NCBI RefSeq assembly: GCF_030209745.1
Contig: NZ_JARVRJ010000002.1
Coordinates: forward strand, 62,001 to 126,000
DNA length: 64,000 nt
Source: Arthrobacter sp. fls2-241-R2A-200
GTDB taxonomy: Bacteria > Actinomycetota > Actinomycetes > Actinomycetales > Micrococcaceae
Direction of reading: 5' to 3'
This document shows positions 48,416-58,452 of this stretch, piece after piece (positions within the stretch are counted from its first letter, which is position 1; each line of letters opens with the position of its first letter). Under the pieces are notes generated by a model. The model saw nothing but the letters and a program-made list of their open reading frames with translations. It had not been told where the DNA came from and ran no database searches. The translations under genes and the position numbers were made by a program.

Positions 48416-50790
48416 CCGGTGGTCCGGTAAACGTCGAAGACTCCGTCAATCCGGCGCACGGCGTTCAGGACGTGGTGCAGGTACTTGGGATCGCCCATCT
48501 CGAATGCGAATTTGGAGATCGCTACCCTGTCACTGGAGGTGTGCACGGAAGCTGCGAGGATATTGACGTGGTTCTCTGACAACACACGTGTTACGTCAGA
48601 GAGCAGCGACTTCCTGTCCAAAGCCTCAACCTGGATCTCCACGAGGAAGACACTTGACTGGGTTGGGGCCCACTCAACATCTACGATCCTGTCCGGCTGG
48701 TCCCGAAGTCCCGAAACGTTCGTGCAGTCGGTCCTGTGCACGGAAACACCGGAACCGCGGGTGACAAAGCCGAGGATGGGATCCGGAGGAACGGGCGTGC
48801 AGCACCGGGCCAGCTTGACCCACACGTCGCCGACGCCCCGAACTATCACGCCTGAGTCGGAGAACTTGGACTTGGCAACCTGCGTCGGGATACTGACCTC
48901 ATCGAGGTCCTCGTCAGGGGTTTCATGGCCGCCAAGGTGCTCGACCAGCTTCTCCATGACGGACTGGGCGGACGTGTGCCCGTCTCCGACGCCCGCGTAG
49001 AGCCCGGATATATCAACGTAGTGGAAGTCCTCCGCCACGGCCGATAGAGCGTCGTGCGTCATGAGGCGCTGAAGCGGGAGGTTCTGCTTCCGCATCGCCC
49101 GGGTGAGCATATCCTTGCCCCGGTCGATGGCCTCCTCGCGGCGCTCCTTGGTGAACCACTGCCGGATTTTATTCCTGGCCCGCGCGGATTTGACGAAGTG
49201 CTGCCAGTCCTGGCTTGGACCGGCACCTTCGGCCTTTGAGGTGAAAATCTCAACCCAGTCACCATGGTTGAGCTCGCTGTTCAACGGGACCAATTTCCCG
49301 TTCACCCGGGCTCCGATGGTCCGGTGACCCACCTCGGTGTGCACGGCGTAGGCGAAGTCCACGGGAGTGGAACCGGCCGGCAAGGCCATCACTTCACCCT
49401 TGGGAGTGAAGACGAAAACTTCCCGGGCATTTATTTCATAGCGCAGGGAGTCCAGGAATTCTCCCGGATCGGAAGTCTCCTGCTGCCAGTCCACCAGCGA
49501 CCTCAGCCAGCCCATATCGCCATCGCGCGGACTTCCGGGTCCGACGGCGGTCCGGTTGGGCTGATCCTTGTACTTCCAGTGCGCTGCCACGCCGTATTCG
49601 GCCCTGCGGTGCATCTCGTGGGTCCGGATCTGGATCTCAACGGGCTTGCCCCCGGGCCCGATGACGGTAGTGTGCAAGGACTGGTACATGTTGAATTTCG
49701 GCATGGCGATGTAGTCCTTGAACCGCCCGGGAAGCGGGTTCCATCGCGAGTGCAACGTTCCCAACGCCGCATAACAGTCACGGACCGAATCCACCAGGAC
49801 GCGGACGCCCATGAGGTCGTTGATGTCGTCGAAGTCTTTGTCGCGCACGATCATCTTTTGGTAGATCGAGTAGTAGTGCTTAGGGCGCCCGGTGATGGTC
49901 GCCTTGATCTTCGCGGTTCGCAGATCGTCCGCTATCTGGTTGCGGATGACGCTGAGGCTCTTCTCACGCTCAGGGGTCCGGTCCCCCACCATGCGCACAA
50001 TTTCCTCATACACCTTCGGGTACAGGGCAGCGAATGACAGGTCCTCAAGCTCCCACTTGATGGTGTTCATGCCCAAGCGGTGAGCCAAGGGGGCAAAGAT
50101 TTCCAGGGTCTCGCGGGCCTTGCGGGATGACGACTCGGCAGAGACAAAGCGCCAGGTCCGGGCGTTGTGGAGGCGATCAGCCAACTTGATCATAAGCACG
50201 CGGATGTCCTTGGCCATCGCCACGACCATTTTGCGGACGGTTTCAGACTGCGCCGCCTCGCCGAAACTGACCTTGTCCAACTTGGTGACGCCGTCCACCA
50301 GCATGGCAACCTCGGGCCCGAAGTCCCTCGTCAGGTCTGCCAACGTGTAGGGCGTATCTTCAACGGTGTCATGGAGCAACGCCGCCGCCAAGGTGGTGCC
50401 TGTCATCCCAAGTTCAGCGAGGATGGTTGCTACTGCTACCGGGTGGGTGATGTACGGATCGCCGCTCTTGCGCTTCTGGCCCTGGTGGCTGCGCTCGGCC
50501 ACCTCGAACGCCCGTTGAATGAGATCGAAATCTTCCTTGGGGTTATTGGCCCGGACAGTCCGAAGCAAAGGCTCCAAAATCGGTGAGTACGGAGCCGAAC
50601 CGCGCCCGGTGAGGCGGGCAAGGCGGGAGCGAGTGCGCTCGCGCCGGCCGGGAAACGTAGGGCGGACACCGGGAGTATCCACCGGAACGGCACTGAGGGA
50701 GCGTCCAGCTACGCTCGTAGCCGGGCCGGCCACAGCCTTGTTGCCGTCTTCCCCGCCCGAAGGTGGCGCCGACGTCGCACGTTCTTCCAC
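48397..50790 (-). CDS. rel: Bifunctional (p)ppGpp synthetase/hydrolase (Rel)
   Basis: The single long RSH protein of actinobacteria; about 797 residues. The HD hydrolase domain has [16 protein letters not shown]. The synthetase domain has [13 protein letters not shown] and the [19 protein letters not shown] segment, whose RxKD-type region marks bifunctional enzymes. TGS ([29 protein letters not shown]) and C-terminal ACT domains are intact. I chose the GTG at 50788-50790, with AGGGG upstream; the GTG at 50805 has no ribosome-binding site. A possible -10, TAGACT, lies about 40 bases upstream. Confidence 0.95.
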   Translation of the reverse strand: MEERATSAPPSGGEDGNKAVAGPATSVAGRSLSAVPVDTPGVRPTFPGRRERTRSRLARLTGRGSAPYSPILEPLLRTVRANNPKEDFDLIQRAFEVAERSHQGQKRKSGDPYITHPVAVATILAELGMTGTTLAAALLHDTVEDTPYTLADLTRDFGPEVAMLVDGVTKLDKVSFGEAAQSETVRKMVVAMAKDIRVLMIKLADRLHNARTWRFVSAESSSRKARETLEIFAPLAHRLGMNTIKWELEDLSFAALYPKVYEEIVRMVGDRTPEREKSLSVIRNQIADDLRTAKIKATITGRPKHYYSIYQKMIVRDKDFDDINDLMGVRVLVDSVRDCYAALGTLHSRWNPLPGRFKDYIAMPKFNMYQSLHTTVIGPGGKPVEIQIRTHEMHRRAEYGVAAHWKYKDQPNRTAVGPGSPRDGDMGWLRSLVDWQQETSDPGEFLDSLRYEINAREVFVFTPKGEVMALPAGSTPVDFAYAVHTEVGHRTIGARVNGKLVPLNSELNHGDWVEIFTSKAEGAGPSQDWQHFVKSARARNKIRQWFTKERREEAIDRGKDMLTRAMRKQNLPLQRLMTHDALSAVAEDFHYVDISGLYAGVGDGHTSAQSVMEKLVEHLGGHETPDEDLDEVSIPTQVAKSKFSDSGVIVRGVGDVWVKLARCCTPVPPDPILGFVTRGSGVSVHRTDCTNVSGLRDQPDRIVDVEWAPTQSSVFLVEIQVEALDRKSLLSDVTRVLSENHVNILAASVHTSSDRVAISKFAFEMGDPKYLHHVLNAVRRIDGVFDVYRTTGNRRRN

Positions 50791-50904
50791 AGAAGTACCC
50801 CTCACAAACGATTCAATTCTCCCAGTCTATTCCCGCAACTGAATGCTTCCGCAACCGGAGGGGCACATGACGGGCCGCCGCAGGAGCCTCGACCGTCACA
50901 CCAA

Positions 50905-50938
50905 AGAGCCGGCCCTCACTTACGTGGGGACCGGCTCT
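50905..50938 (-). terminator. secF terminator
   Basis: Imperfect stem starting AGAGCCGG and ending CCGGCTCT, with inner CAC/GTG pairing, followed on the minus strand by TTTGGTG. It begins 26 nt past the secF stop. Confidence 0.75.
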
Positions 50939-50963
50939 GAGGCAAACAGCAAATATCGGCCGA

Positions 50964-51953
50964 CTAGACGGTGGCCTCTGCCCGCCGGTGCGCTACCTTT
51001 TTGGCCTGCTTGACGAGGACGGCCTCGCCTTGACGGAGGGCGGCGTAGAGGGGGGCCGCGATGAAAATCGTGGCTGCGGTACCGATAAGGATGCCCACGA
51101 ACAGAGCCAACGACAGGTCCCTGAGCGTTCCAGCACCCAACAAGCCCGCACCGATAAACAGGATGGCGGCCACAGGCAGCACCGCCACCATCATGGTGTT
51201 GATGGAACGGACAAGGGTTTGGTTGACCGCGAGGTTGACCTCCTCGGCGAAGGTCCGCCGCGTGGAAGAAGCAATGCCGGACGTGTTCTCACGGATCTTG
51301 TCGAAAACCACCACGGTGTCGTACAGCGAGTAGCTCAGGACGGTCAGGAAGCCGATAATGGCCGACGGCGTCACCTCGAAGTCACTCAGGGCGTAGACCC
51401 CTGCTGTGGTGAACATGGTCACGAGCATGCCGGCCAATGCTGACAACGACATCTTCCATGTCCGGAAGTACAACGCCATCAGGACGGCGGCCAAGCCCAC
51501 GAAGACCAGCAGGCCGATGAGCGCCTGCCGCGTCACGTCCTGTCCCCAGGTTGGTCCAACGAAGTTGGATGTCACCTCGTTGTCGGTAACCCCGTAGGCG
51601 CTCGTCAAGCCTTCCTTGATGCGGTTGGTCTCGTCGTCACTCAAGTGATCCGTTTGGATGCGCATGGTGTTGCCCGCAACGTTGGCCACGCGCGGAATTG
51701 CGCTCGGGACCACGCTGTGGACGGCTTTCTCGCCGAGACTCGGGTCAGTGGTTTTGACGTTGGACACCGTGAACTCGGACCCACCGCGGAAGTCGATGCC
51801 GAGGTTGAATCCACCTTTAAGCACGGGAATCACGATGGACAGCGCAACGATGACGCCCGCGATGATGAACCAGATCCGCCTGGAACCAACAAAGTTGTAC
51901 GAGCGCTTGCCCGTGTATAGCTCGTTACCGAAGGTTGCGAAGCTCGTCCTCAT
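50964..51953 (-). CDS. secF: Protein translocase subunit SecF
   Basis: RND-type membrane subunit that, with SecD, uses proton motive force to aid late steps of Sec export. 329 residues; six predicted membrane segments and the family motifs NLGIDFRGGSEF and GFLTVLSYSLYDTVVVFDKIREN. The ATG overlaps the secD stop by one base. Confidence 0.96.
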   Translation of the reverse strand: MRTSFATFGNELYTGKRSYNFVGSRRIWFIIAGVIVALSIVIPVLKGGFNLGIDFRGGSEFTVSNVKTTDPSLGEKAVHSVVPSAIPRVANVAGNTMRIQTDHLSDDETNRIKEGLTSAYGVTDNEVTSNFVGPTWGQDVTRQALIGLLVFVGLAAVLMALYFRTWKMSLSALAGMLVTMFTTAGVYALSDFEVTPSAIIGFLTVLSYSLYDTVVVFDKIRENTSGIASSTRRTFAEEVNLAVNQTLVRSINTMMVAVLPVAAILFIGAGLLGAGTLRDLSLALFVGILIGTAATIFIAAPLYAALRQGEAVLVKQAKKVAHRRAEATV

Positions 51954-53704
51954 TACTTCTCCTCCTTGGTGCCGTTGGAAGTGCCAGTCAGCTGGCCCTT
52001 CTCGGCGAGGCGCCGTTCGGCGATGGTCATGCGTCGTTCAGCTTCAGCGGTAGCGCCGGCATTGCGTGCGCGTACTACGGTTGGTTTTTCATCCGGTGTC
52101 CGGAGGCGGCCCGCGCCGCGGTACAGGGGTATCGCACCGAGGCGGTCAGGGGACAGTCCCGAGAAACGGTGCCCCTCGGAGAAGAAGCGCGTGCGCGCAA
52201 GGACCTGCAGCATCGGGTGGGTAAACATGAACACCACGATCAGGTCGGCAACCGCGGTCAGGCCAAGCGTGAACGCGAACCCGCGCACGCTGCCCACAGC
52301 CACAAAGTAGAGCACGACGGCGGCCAGGACGTTGACTGCCTTGGAGGCCAGCACAGTCCGCTTGGCTCGCTTCCAACCGTTCTCGACGGCGGAAACCAGC
52401 CCGCGGCCTTCCCTCAGCTCATCGCGGATGCGCTCGAAGTAAACGATGAACGAGTCGGCCGTTTGACCGATCGCCACGATGAGGCCGGCAACGCCCGCAA
52501 GGGAGAGCCGATAGTTTTCGGTCCAACCCAGCACGGCAATGGCTAGGTACGTCAGCGCGCCTGCCACGACCAGGGAGGCGATGGTAACGAATCCAAGGGC
52601 CCGGTACTGGAACAGCGAGTAAATCACAACCAAGGACAAGCCGATGATGCCGGCCAACAGCCCGAGCCGGAGCTGATCCCCACCAAGGGTGGCCGAAATC
52701 TGCTCCTGTGACTGGATGTCAAAGCTGATGGGCAACGCACCGTAGCGCAACTGGTCCGAGAGCGCTTTGGCGGACGCTTGGGTGAAGTTGCCGGTAATTT
52801 GCGGCTTCCCGTCAGAAATCACTGCCAACGCGCGCGGTGCCGAGATGACTTTATCGTCAAGGACGATCGCGAACTGCGACTTGGGGTCGTTTCCGCCCTG
52901 GGCCTGCGATGCGGCATAGAACTGGTTCAAGCGTGTGGTCACGTCCTTGAACTTGGCGGTCGCAGCGGCGTCGAACGTAATGGTTACGCCCCAAGAGTTG
53001 GTGACGGAACCCTGGGCACCCTGGACGGGGTCGTACGAGGACGAGGAGATGTCCTGTCCCTTGACCTCCACGGGTCCGAGGATGTACTTGACTGCCGGAG
53101 TCTTGTCCGTGGCAGCCTCACACGTCACCAGCGGCTTGGCCGGGTCCGAGGCTTGTGCCTTTTCCGCAGAGGGGTTCACGCAGTCAAGAGCTTCGAATTG
53201 CTTGTAAATATCCGGAGTTACCCAGTTCTGGTCGCTTGCGTTCGCCGGAGCCGCTGTGGGCTTGGGCAACTGCGCATCAGGCGTCCGTGAAGCGATCGGG
53301 ACGGCTGAAGGGTCTCCCGTCAGAATTACCGGGCGGAAATTCATGTTCGCCGATGCTTGAATCAGATCGCGGGTTTCCTTGGAGGGAGTTCCAGGAAGGC
53401 TCACGACAACGTTGCGCCCGGACTGGGTGCTGATCTCAGCCTCCGCGACGCCCGAACCATCAACACGCTGCCGGATGATGGCGACGGCTTGGTTGAGTTG
53501 GTCCTCATTGATGCCGCTGGAGCCCTCAACCTTGGGGGCGAGGATCATCTGGGTTCCGCCCTCCAAGTCCAAGGCAAGCTTGGGAGCCCAGGTTGCGTGG
53601 CCTGTCACCACTCCCCCGGCCAGGACGGCGGTGAGTACAACTAATATTGCTCCAAGCCAAGTCAGCACCTTACGGGCTGAGTTTTTGGGGCCGGTCCGTG
53701 CCAT
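51953..53704 (-). CDS. secD: Protein translocase subunit SecD
   Basis: About 583 residues with one N-terminal membrane segment, a large extracytoplasmic domain (LALDLEGGTQMILAPKVEG...) and a C-terminal five-helix block ending in the VADLIVVFMFTHPMLQVL region. The periplasmic part contains a Pro/Ala-rich linker (QLPKPTAAPANASDQNW). I chose the ATG at 53702-53704, with AGGAAG upstream. It lies between yajC and secF. Confidence 0.96.
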   Translation of the reverse strand: MARTGPKNSARKVLTWLGAILVVLTAVLAGGVVTGHATWAPKLALDLEGGTQMILAPKVEGSSGINEDQLNQAVAIIRQRVDGSGVAEAEISTQSGRNVVVSLPGTPSKETRDLIQASANMNFRPVILTGDPSAVPIASRTPDAQLPKPTAAPANASDQNWVTPDIYKQFEALDCVNPSAEKAQASDPAKPLVTCEAATDKTPAVKYILGPVEVKGQDISSSSYDPVQGAQGSVTNSWGVTITFDAAATAKFKDVTTRLNQFYAASQAQGGNDPKSQFAIVLDDKVISAPRALAVISDGKPQITGNFTQASAKALSDQLRYGALPISFDIQSQEQISATLGGDQLRLGLLAGIIGLSLVVIYSLFQYRALGFVTIASLVVAGALTYLAIAVLGWTENYRLSLAGVAGLIVAIGQTADSFIVYFERIRDELREGRGLVSAVENGWKRAKRTVLASKAVNVLAAVVLYFVAVGSVRGFAFTLGLTAVADLIVVFMFTHPMLQVLARTRFFSEGHRFSGLSPDRLGAIPLYRGAGRLRTPDEKPTVVRARNAGATAEAERRMTIAERRLAEKGQLTGTSNGTKEEK

Positions 53705-53730
53705 TATCGATCTTCCTGTTATCGCCGGAC

Positions 53731-53768
53731 AGCCGCCGGCGGACACTGATGCGTGTCTGCCGGCGGCT
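53731..53768 (-). other. 16-bp hairpin in the yajC-secD gap
   Basis: AGCCGCCGGCGGACAC paired to GTGTCTGCCGGCGGCT (one G-U) around a 6-nt loop, 52 nt past the yajC stop. It could be a partial terminator or an mRNA-processing or stability element within the sec operon. Confidence 0.55.
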
Positions 53769-53819
53769 CTCTGCTGCCGTAGAAGTTGTTCTGCGCCTTA
53801 ACGGCGCCGGAAACCCTTC

Positions 53820-54248
53820 TTAGTTGTCCTTCTTGTCCTCTTTGTTGAGCCGCGCGATGGTCTCATCCGGGGTCTCCGCGACGCCGGGCAGTTCCGTTCC
53901 AGTCGCAGTCAAGGAAGAAGCGTCATCCGGAACAACGGGAGCTTCCTCGGGCGTCGCTTCAACCACCTTGGTGACGGCTTGACGGTGAACAGTTGCCTCG
54001 ATACCCGGCGAAAGTTCGATAACTACCTTGTTCTCAGCTTCGTCGATGGAAACGATGCGCCCGAAGAGACCGAAGCTGGTCATGATGTCCACGCCAGGGG
54101 CGAACTTGGACTGCATCGCGGCCTGCTGCTGCTGGGTCTTCTTGTTGCGGCGGAACATCATGAAGACAAAGAGTCCAAGCATGACGAACAGCAATATGGT
54201 CATTGGATCCACAGGGAAGTTCCGTTCTGTACTTACGTTTTGGTTCAC
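53820..54248 (-). CDS. yajC: Preprotein translocase accessory subunit YajC
   Basis: 142 residues: a single N-terminal membrane segment (MTILLFVMLGLFVFMMF), the conserved RRNKKTQQQQ turn, a small KOW-like domain (GVDIMTSFGLFGRIVSIDEAENKVVIELSPGIEATVHRQAV) and an acidic tail. It partners SecDF. GTG start with GGGGA upstream; an internal GTG near 54212 is possible. The 144 bases to ruvB show no clear terminator. Confidence 0.93.
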   Translation of the reverse strand: MNQNVSTERNFPVDPMTILLFVMLGLFVFMMFRRNKKTQQQQAAMQSKFAPGVDIMTSFGLFGRIVSIDEAENKVVIELSPGIEATVHRQAVTKVVEATPEEAPVVPDDASSLTATGTELPGVAETPDETIARLNKEDKKDN

Positions 54249-54392
54249 GGCAACGTCCCCGGGAGATCCTGCAGCCGCGGAAGTAAAACCCCCGGAAAGC
54301 GTTGCGCCTCACCTGCAAGGGGGCACATGGATCAAGGACTCGAACGTGCCGAGCGTCATACCAGTCTAGGGGGAAAACCTGAAGACCGCGTG

Positions 54393-55469
54393 TTAACCGG
54401 CTGTATCCATGGTTTCGGCGTGGTTTTGGTCCTCATCAAACAGCGCCAAAGTCTCCTGCCCGAAAACGCCTGCGGGCACTGCATAGCCCAGATGGGTCCA
54501 CGCGGCGGCCATGGCGATGCGGCCCCGCGGTGTTCTTCCCAACAGTCCTTCGCGGACCAGGAAGGGCTCAGCCACCGTTTCAACCGTTTCCGGTTCCTCC
54601 CCCACGGCAATAGCGAGCGTGGACAAGCCGACGGGACCCCCATTGAACTTGGTGATCAAGGCCTCAAGGACGGACCTGTCCAAGCGGTCCAAGCCCCGCG
54701 CGTCGACCTCATACATGTCCAAAGCCGCCGACGCCGAACGGGCGTCAATTTGCTCGATACCGTGCACGAGTGCCCAGTCGCGGACGCGTCGAAGCAGCCT
54801 GTTAGCGATACGGGGCGTACCACGGGACCTGCCGGCGATCTCCGTGAACCCCGCTGAATTGACCTTGAGGTCCAATAAGCCAGCCGAGCGACGGAGGACC
54901 AGCTCAAGTTCATCAACAGAGTAGAACTCCAAATGGCCCGTAAACCCGAAGCGGTCGCGCAGCGGACCCGGGAGGAGGCCAGCTCGCGTAGTCGCCCCGA
55001 CCAAAGTGAAGGGAGGCAGGTCCAGTGGGATCGCCGTGGCGCCGGCACCTTTGCCCACCACGATGTCCACACGGAAGTCCTCCATGGCCATGTACAACAT
55101 TTCCTCGGCCGGGCGGGACATCCGGTGGATCTCATCCAGGAACAGGACTTCGCCTTCAGTCAGGGAGGAGAGAATCGCTGCTAAATCGCCGGCGTGCTGG
55201 ATCGCTGGACCGCTGCTGATCCGGAGGGGAGCATTCATTTCTGCGGCGATGATCATGGCCAAAGTGGTTTTGCCGAGGCCCGGAGGGCCTGACATCAGGA
55301 CGTGATCTGCGCTGCGGCCCCGCATGCGCGAGGCCTCCAGTACCAGCGCCAGCTGTTTGCGGACCCGGTGCTGGCCCACAAAGTCGTGGAGGTTTTTGGG
55401 CCGGAGTGCGGCCTCAATGATCCGCTCTTCGGGCTCTTCACCCCCTGTGACCAATGACTGCTCAGCCAC
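54393..55469 (-). CDS. ruvB: Holliday junction helicase motor RuvB
   Basis: AAA+ motor of the RuvAB branch-migration complex; 358 residues. Walker A is [11 protein letters not shown], Walker B is [10 protein letters not shown], and the C-terminal winged helix is present. The ATG overlaps the ruvA stop by 8 nt. Confidence 0.97.
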   Translation of the reverse strand: MAEQSLVTGGEEPEERIIEAALRPKNLHDFVGQHRVRKQLALVLEASRMRGRSADHVLMSGPPGLGKTTLAMIIAAEMNAPLRISSGPAIQHAGDLAAILSSLTEGEVLFLDEIHRMSRPAEEMLYMAMEDFRVDIVVGKGAGATAIPLDLPPFTLVGATTRAGLLPGPLRDRFGFTGHLEFYSVDELELVLRRSAGLLDLKVNSAGFTEIAGRSRGTPRIANRLLRRVRDWALVHGIEQIDARSASAALDMYEVDARGLDRLDRSVLEALITKFNGGPVGLSTLAIAVGEEPETVETVAEPFLVREGLLGRTPRGRIAMAAAWTHLGYAVPAGVFGQETLALFDEDQNHAETMDTAG

Positions 55470-56112
55470 GGCTGCCTACGCGGTTGCCAGCACGGGCCCC
55501 GTCTTGGCCCAGCCAACGGAGGGTGGCGCGGAGGATTTGCGCGACGTTTCCGGCCGCGGCCAATTCCGGCGAATCGACCATGGCCTTGTCCACACTGCCG
55601 GCCGCGTCCTTTTCCGACCATCCCAGGCTGGTCAGTGCGGCGACTACTTGGGGCTTCCACTCCGCGCTCGGAGCCAATGCGGGAGCCTTGCTGTCGCCTG
55701 CCCCCGTTCCCAGGGGTACCAGCTTTCCGGCAAGTTCCAGGACGATGCGCCCGGCAACTTTGGGACCGATGCCCGGCACCTTGGTGAAAGTCTTCCCGTC
55801 CCCGGTGTGGGCGGCCACCCGAATGGCTTCGGGTTCGTGAACAGCGAGAACGGCCAACGCCAGCCTGGGCCCCACTCCGCTGACACTGAGGAGGACGTCA
55901 AAGACTTCCCGCTCGTCCTCGTCGGCGAATCCAAACAACGTCAGGGAATCCTCCCGGACGATCATTGAGGTGAACAGCTTTGCTTCCGCACCTACCGTGA
56001 GGTGGCTCAAGGTCTGCGGCGTGGCGAAGACGCTCATCCCAGCCCCGTTGAGGTCAATAACTGCGCTCGACAAGCCAACATTTGCCACGATCCCGCGAAG
56101 AAAACTGATCAA
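55462..56112 (-). CDS. ruvA: Holliday junction branch migration protein RuvA
   Basis: Tetrameric junction-binding protein; about 216 residues. The N-terminal OB-fold begins [25 protein letters not shown]. The helix-hairpin-helix segments are [17 protein letters not shown] and [19 protein letters not shown]. Domain III is the RuvB contact. I chose the TTG at 56110-56112, with AGGGG upstream; the open extension to 56175 does not resemble RuvA. Confidence 0.95.
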   Translation of the reverse strand: MISFLRGIVANVGLSSAVIDLNGAGMSVFATPQTLSHLTVGAEAKLFTSMIVREDSLTLFGFADEDEREVFDVLLSVSGVGPRLALAVLAVHEPEAIRVAAHTGDGKTFTKVPGIGPKVAGRIVLELAGKLVPLGTGAGDSKAPALAPSAEWKPQVVAALTSLGWSEKDAAGSVDKAMVDSPELAAAGNVAQILRATLRWLGQDGARAGNRVGSRG

Positions 56113-56259
56113 GACCCGGCCCCTGACGGTTGTCCCGCTCCGATGCTTTGCATTGCCATCCACATTCTCCTGCACGTTGCCGCCAAGGCCCGAGTCAGAC
56201 CCCGGCCAAAGCCGCCTATCCGAACATATCTACGAATACCCTAGCAACATCGTCAGCGA

Positions 56260-56835
56260 TCAACGCGCACGGCGCGCTTTCGCCTCGGCGTCGGCCCATG
56301 CTTTTTGCGCTGGAGTCAGCGAACTGTTGCCTGCACCGCCGTTCGCCGCGAGACCGCTACCTGCGCGCCACGCGTGCGTGAGGGCCAAGGCGAGGGCATC
56401 AGCGGCATCAGCGGGCTTCGGCGGCGCGTCCAGGCGCAGTATCTTGGTGACGAGCTTGGTAACGGCGTCCTTATTGGCAGTACCGCTTCCGGTTACTGCT
56501 GCTTTGACCTCGGATGGCGTATGCAGGGCCACCGGAATCCCCCGCCTCGCCGCAGCGGCGATAACGACGCCGGAGGCCTGGGCGACGCCCATGACGGTGC
56601 TGACGTTCATCTGCGAAAAGACCCGTTCGACGGCGACGACGTCCGGCGTGTGCAGGTCCAGCCACTCGTCGATGGCTTGGGCGATGACCAAGAGCCGCTT
56701 GTCCAAAGTGAGCTCAGCGGAGGTGCCAACCACTCCAACGGCAACCATCGTGGCCCGCCGGTTCCGCTCAATGTCCACCACACCGATGCCGCAACGGGTA
56801 AGGCCCGGATCGACTCCCAACACACGAAGAGTCAC
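56260..56835 (-). CDS. ruvC: Crossover junction endodeoxyribonuclease RuvC
   Basis: Resolves Holliday junctions moved by RuvAB; 191 residues. The RNase H-fold catalytic Asp9 is in [15 protein letters not shown], a Glu near residue 70 is in [11 protein letters not shown], and a C-terminal acidic pair is in [15 protein letters not shown] start with GGAAGG upstream. It precedes ruvA by 147 nt, in the usual ruvC-ruvA-ruvB order. Confidence 0.96.
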   Translation of the reverse strand: MTLRVLGVDPGLTRCGIGVVDIERNRRATMVAVGVVGTSAELTLDKRLLVIAQAIDEWLDLHTPDVVAVERVFSQMNVSTVMGVAQASGVVIAAAARRGIPVALHTPSEVKAAVTGSGTANKDAVTKLVTKILRLDAPPKPADAADALALALTHAWRAGSGLAANGGAGNSSLTPAQKAWADAEAKARRAR

Positions 56836-56901
56836 GTCCGGGCCTTCCTTTTGTCTTCAATTAACAGCACTGCGGGACGCCACCGACGAATGTCGAAACG
56901 C

Positions 56902-57657
56902 CTATTCGGCGTCGAGGGCTGCTTGGACTTCCTCACTGAGATCAGCGTTGCTGTAGACGTTCTGGACGTCGTCCAACTCTTCCAAGGCGTCCACGAGCTT
57001 CATGAACTTCTTGGCGCCGTCGACGTCGAGGTCAACCTGCATGGACGGAACGAATTCGGCTTCGTCAGTCTCGTACTCGATCCCTGCGTCCTTCAGGGCA
57101 TCCCGAATGGCTTGGAGGTCGGAGGGTTCGGAGTGGATTTCCCAGTTTTCTCCGCTGTCCTTGACTTCCTCGGCCCCGGCTTCCAGCACAGCCATGAGGA
57201 TGTCGTCCTCGCTCAGGCCGTTCTTCGGCAGCACCACCACGCCCTTGCGGGTGAACAGGTAGCTGACAGAACCGGGGTCGGCGATGGTGCCGCCATTACG
57301 TGAGATGGCCAAGCGCACTTCCGAGGCCGCACGGTTCTTGTTGTCGGTCAAACATTCGATCAACAGCGCAGAGCCCTGGGGGCCCCTGGCCTCGTACATG
57401 ATTTCGGTGTAGTCGACCACTTCGCCGGTGAGCCCGGCGCCACGCTTGATGGCGCGGTCGATGTTGTCGTTGGGGACCGAGGTCTTCTTGGCCTTGGTGA
57501 CAGCCAGTTCCAGGCCCGGGTTGCCGGCGAGGTCGGGACCACCCATGCGGGCAGCAACTTCGATGTTCTTGATCAGTTTCGCGAACGACTTGGCACGCCT
57601 GCCGTCAATGATGGCTTTCTTGTGCTTGGTGGTCGCCCATTTGGAGTGGCCTGACAT
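56902..57657 (-). CDS. YebC/PmpR-family protein (TACO1-like translation factor)
   Basis: 251 residues beginning [29 protein letters not shown], the family signature. Acidic C-terminal domains follow. Members have been described as transcriptional regulators and, more recently, as ribosome-associated factors that relieve stalling at proline stretches, alongside EF-P. It lies 3 nt downstream of pdxT and 66 nt upstream of ruvC. Confidence 0.93.
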   Translation of the reverse strand: MSGHSKWATTKHKKAIIDGRRAKSFAKLIKNIEVAARMGGPDLAGNPGLELAVTKAKKTSVPNDNIDRAIKRGAGLTGEVVDYTEIMYEARGPQGSALLIECLTDNKNRAASEVRLAISRNGGTIADPGSVSYLFTRKGVVVLPKNGLSEDDILMAVLEAGAEEVKDSGENWEIHSEPSDLQAIRDALKDAGIEYETDEAEFVPSMQVDLDVDGAKKFMKLVDALEELDDVQNVYSNADLSEEVQAALDAE

Positions 57658-57660
57658 GCT

Positions 57661-58362
57661 TTACGCTTCTCCTCTGATCATTCGAATAAAGAGTTCATGC
57701 ACGCGCTTCTCGCCCGTCACTTCCGGGTGGAAGGAGGTTGCCAGCAGGTGGCCCGAACGTACTGCAACAATTCTAGCCATTCCGTGCAAAGTGGCGGTGT
57801 GGCGGGCATCGTCAGGCTGCACCTGGGCAAGTACCTCAACTCCAGGCCCGACCCGCTCAACCCAGGGGCCGCGAATAAAGACTGCGTGGACGGGCTCGAC
57901 TCCGCCTTCGCCGGCACTAAAGTCCAGCCCCTTGAAATCCAGGTCGGTTTCGAAGGATTCCCGCTGGCGGCCGAAGGCGTTACGCCGGACGGTGATATCG
58001 AGGCCACCGAATGTCTGCTGCGCATTGCCTTCAAGATCCTCGGAAGGATCCGCGATCTCGTCGGCCAACAGGATCATGCCGGCACAGGATCCGTAGACCG
58101 GCATGCCTTCGGCGATCTTCTTGCGGAGGGGATCGCGCAGCTCAAAGATGCGGGACAGTTTATCGATGGTGGTGGACTCCCCACCGGGGATGATCAGTCC
58201 GTCGACGTCGTCGAGCTCGGATGGCCGCCTCACGCCTACACCGGTGGCACCCGCAGCCTCAACGGCGTGAATGTGCTCACGGAAATCTCCCTGCAGGGCC
58301 AGAACGCCGATCCGGAGTCCTGAACCCACGCGTGAAGAAGCGTCAGAAAGGGTGTTGGTCAT
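57661..58362 (-). CDS. pdxT: Pyridoxal 5'-phosphate synthase glutaminase subunit
   Basis: Hydrolyses glutamine and passes ammonia to PdxS for PLP synthesis; about 233 residues. Triad: Cys93 in GSCAGM, and His212 and Glu214 in FHPEV. I chose the ATG at 58360-58362. It has no Shine-Dalgarno sequence, but TATGAT lies 6 nt upstream, so the mRNA may be leaderless. Its partner pdxS is 2.2 kb away on the same strand, with murT-gatD on the opposite strand between them. Confidence 0.95.
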   Translation of the reverse strand: MTNTLSDASSRVGSGLRIGVLALQGDFREHIHAVEAAGATGVGVRRPSELDDVDGLIIPGGESTTIDKLSRIFELRDPLRKKIAEGMPVYGSCAGMILLADEIADPSEDLEGNAQQTFGGLDITVRRNAFGRQRESFETDLDFKGLDFSAGEGGVEPVHAVFIRGPWVERVGPGVEVLAQVQPDDARHTATLHGMARIVAVRSGHLLATSFHPEVTGEKRVHELFIRMIRGEA

Positions 58363-58368
58363 TGATCC

Positions 58369-58374
58369 ATCATA
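58369..58374 (-). promoter_or_regulatory. Candidate -10 of a leaderless pdxT promoter
   Basis: TATGAT, one mismatch from TATAAT, sits exactly 6 nt before the pdxT ATG. No -35 consensus or ribosome-binding site is evident. Confidence 0.5.
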
Positions 58375-58439
58375 GTGCTCCGGCGGCCATGGAGCGGTGA
58401 TGGACCTGGCGTGCAGGACGGACACATTGGGGACTGGGA

Positions 58440-58445
58440 TATATT
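58440..58445 (+). promoter_or_regulatory. Candidate -10 of a leaderless murT promoter
   Basis: TATATT lies 7 nt before the murT ATG at 58453. It is back to back with the pdxT promoter, and there is no purine-rich ribosome-binding site. Confidence 0.5.
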
Positions 58446-58452
58446 ACAGAGC

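Noticed and set aside
54310..54370. tRNA-like T-loop sequence (GTTCGAGTCC on minus) upstream of yajC
   Set aside because: No matching acceptor stem, D-arm or anticodon arm could be found around it.
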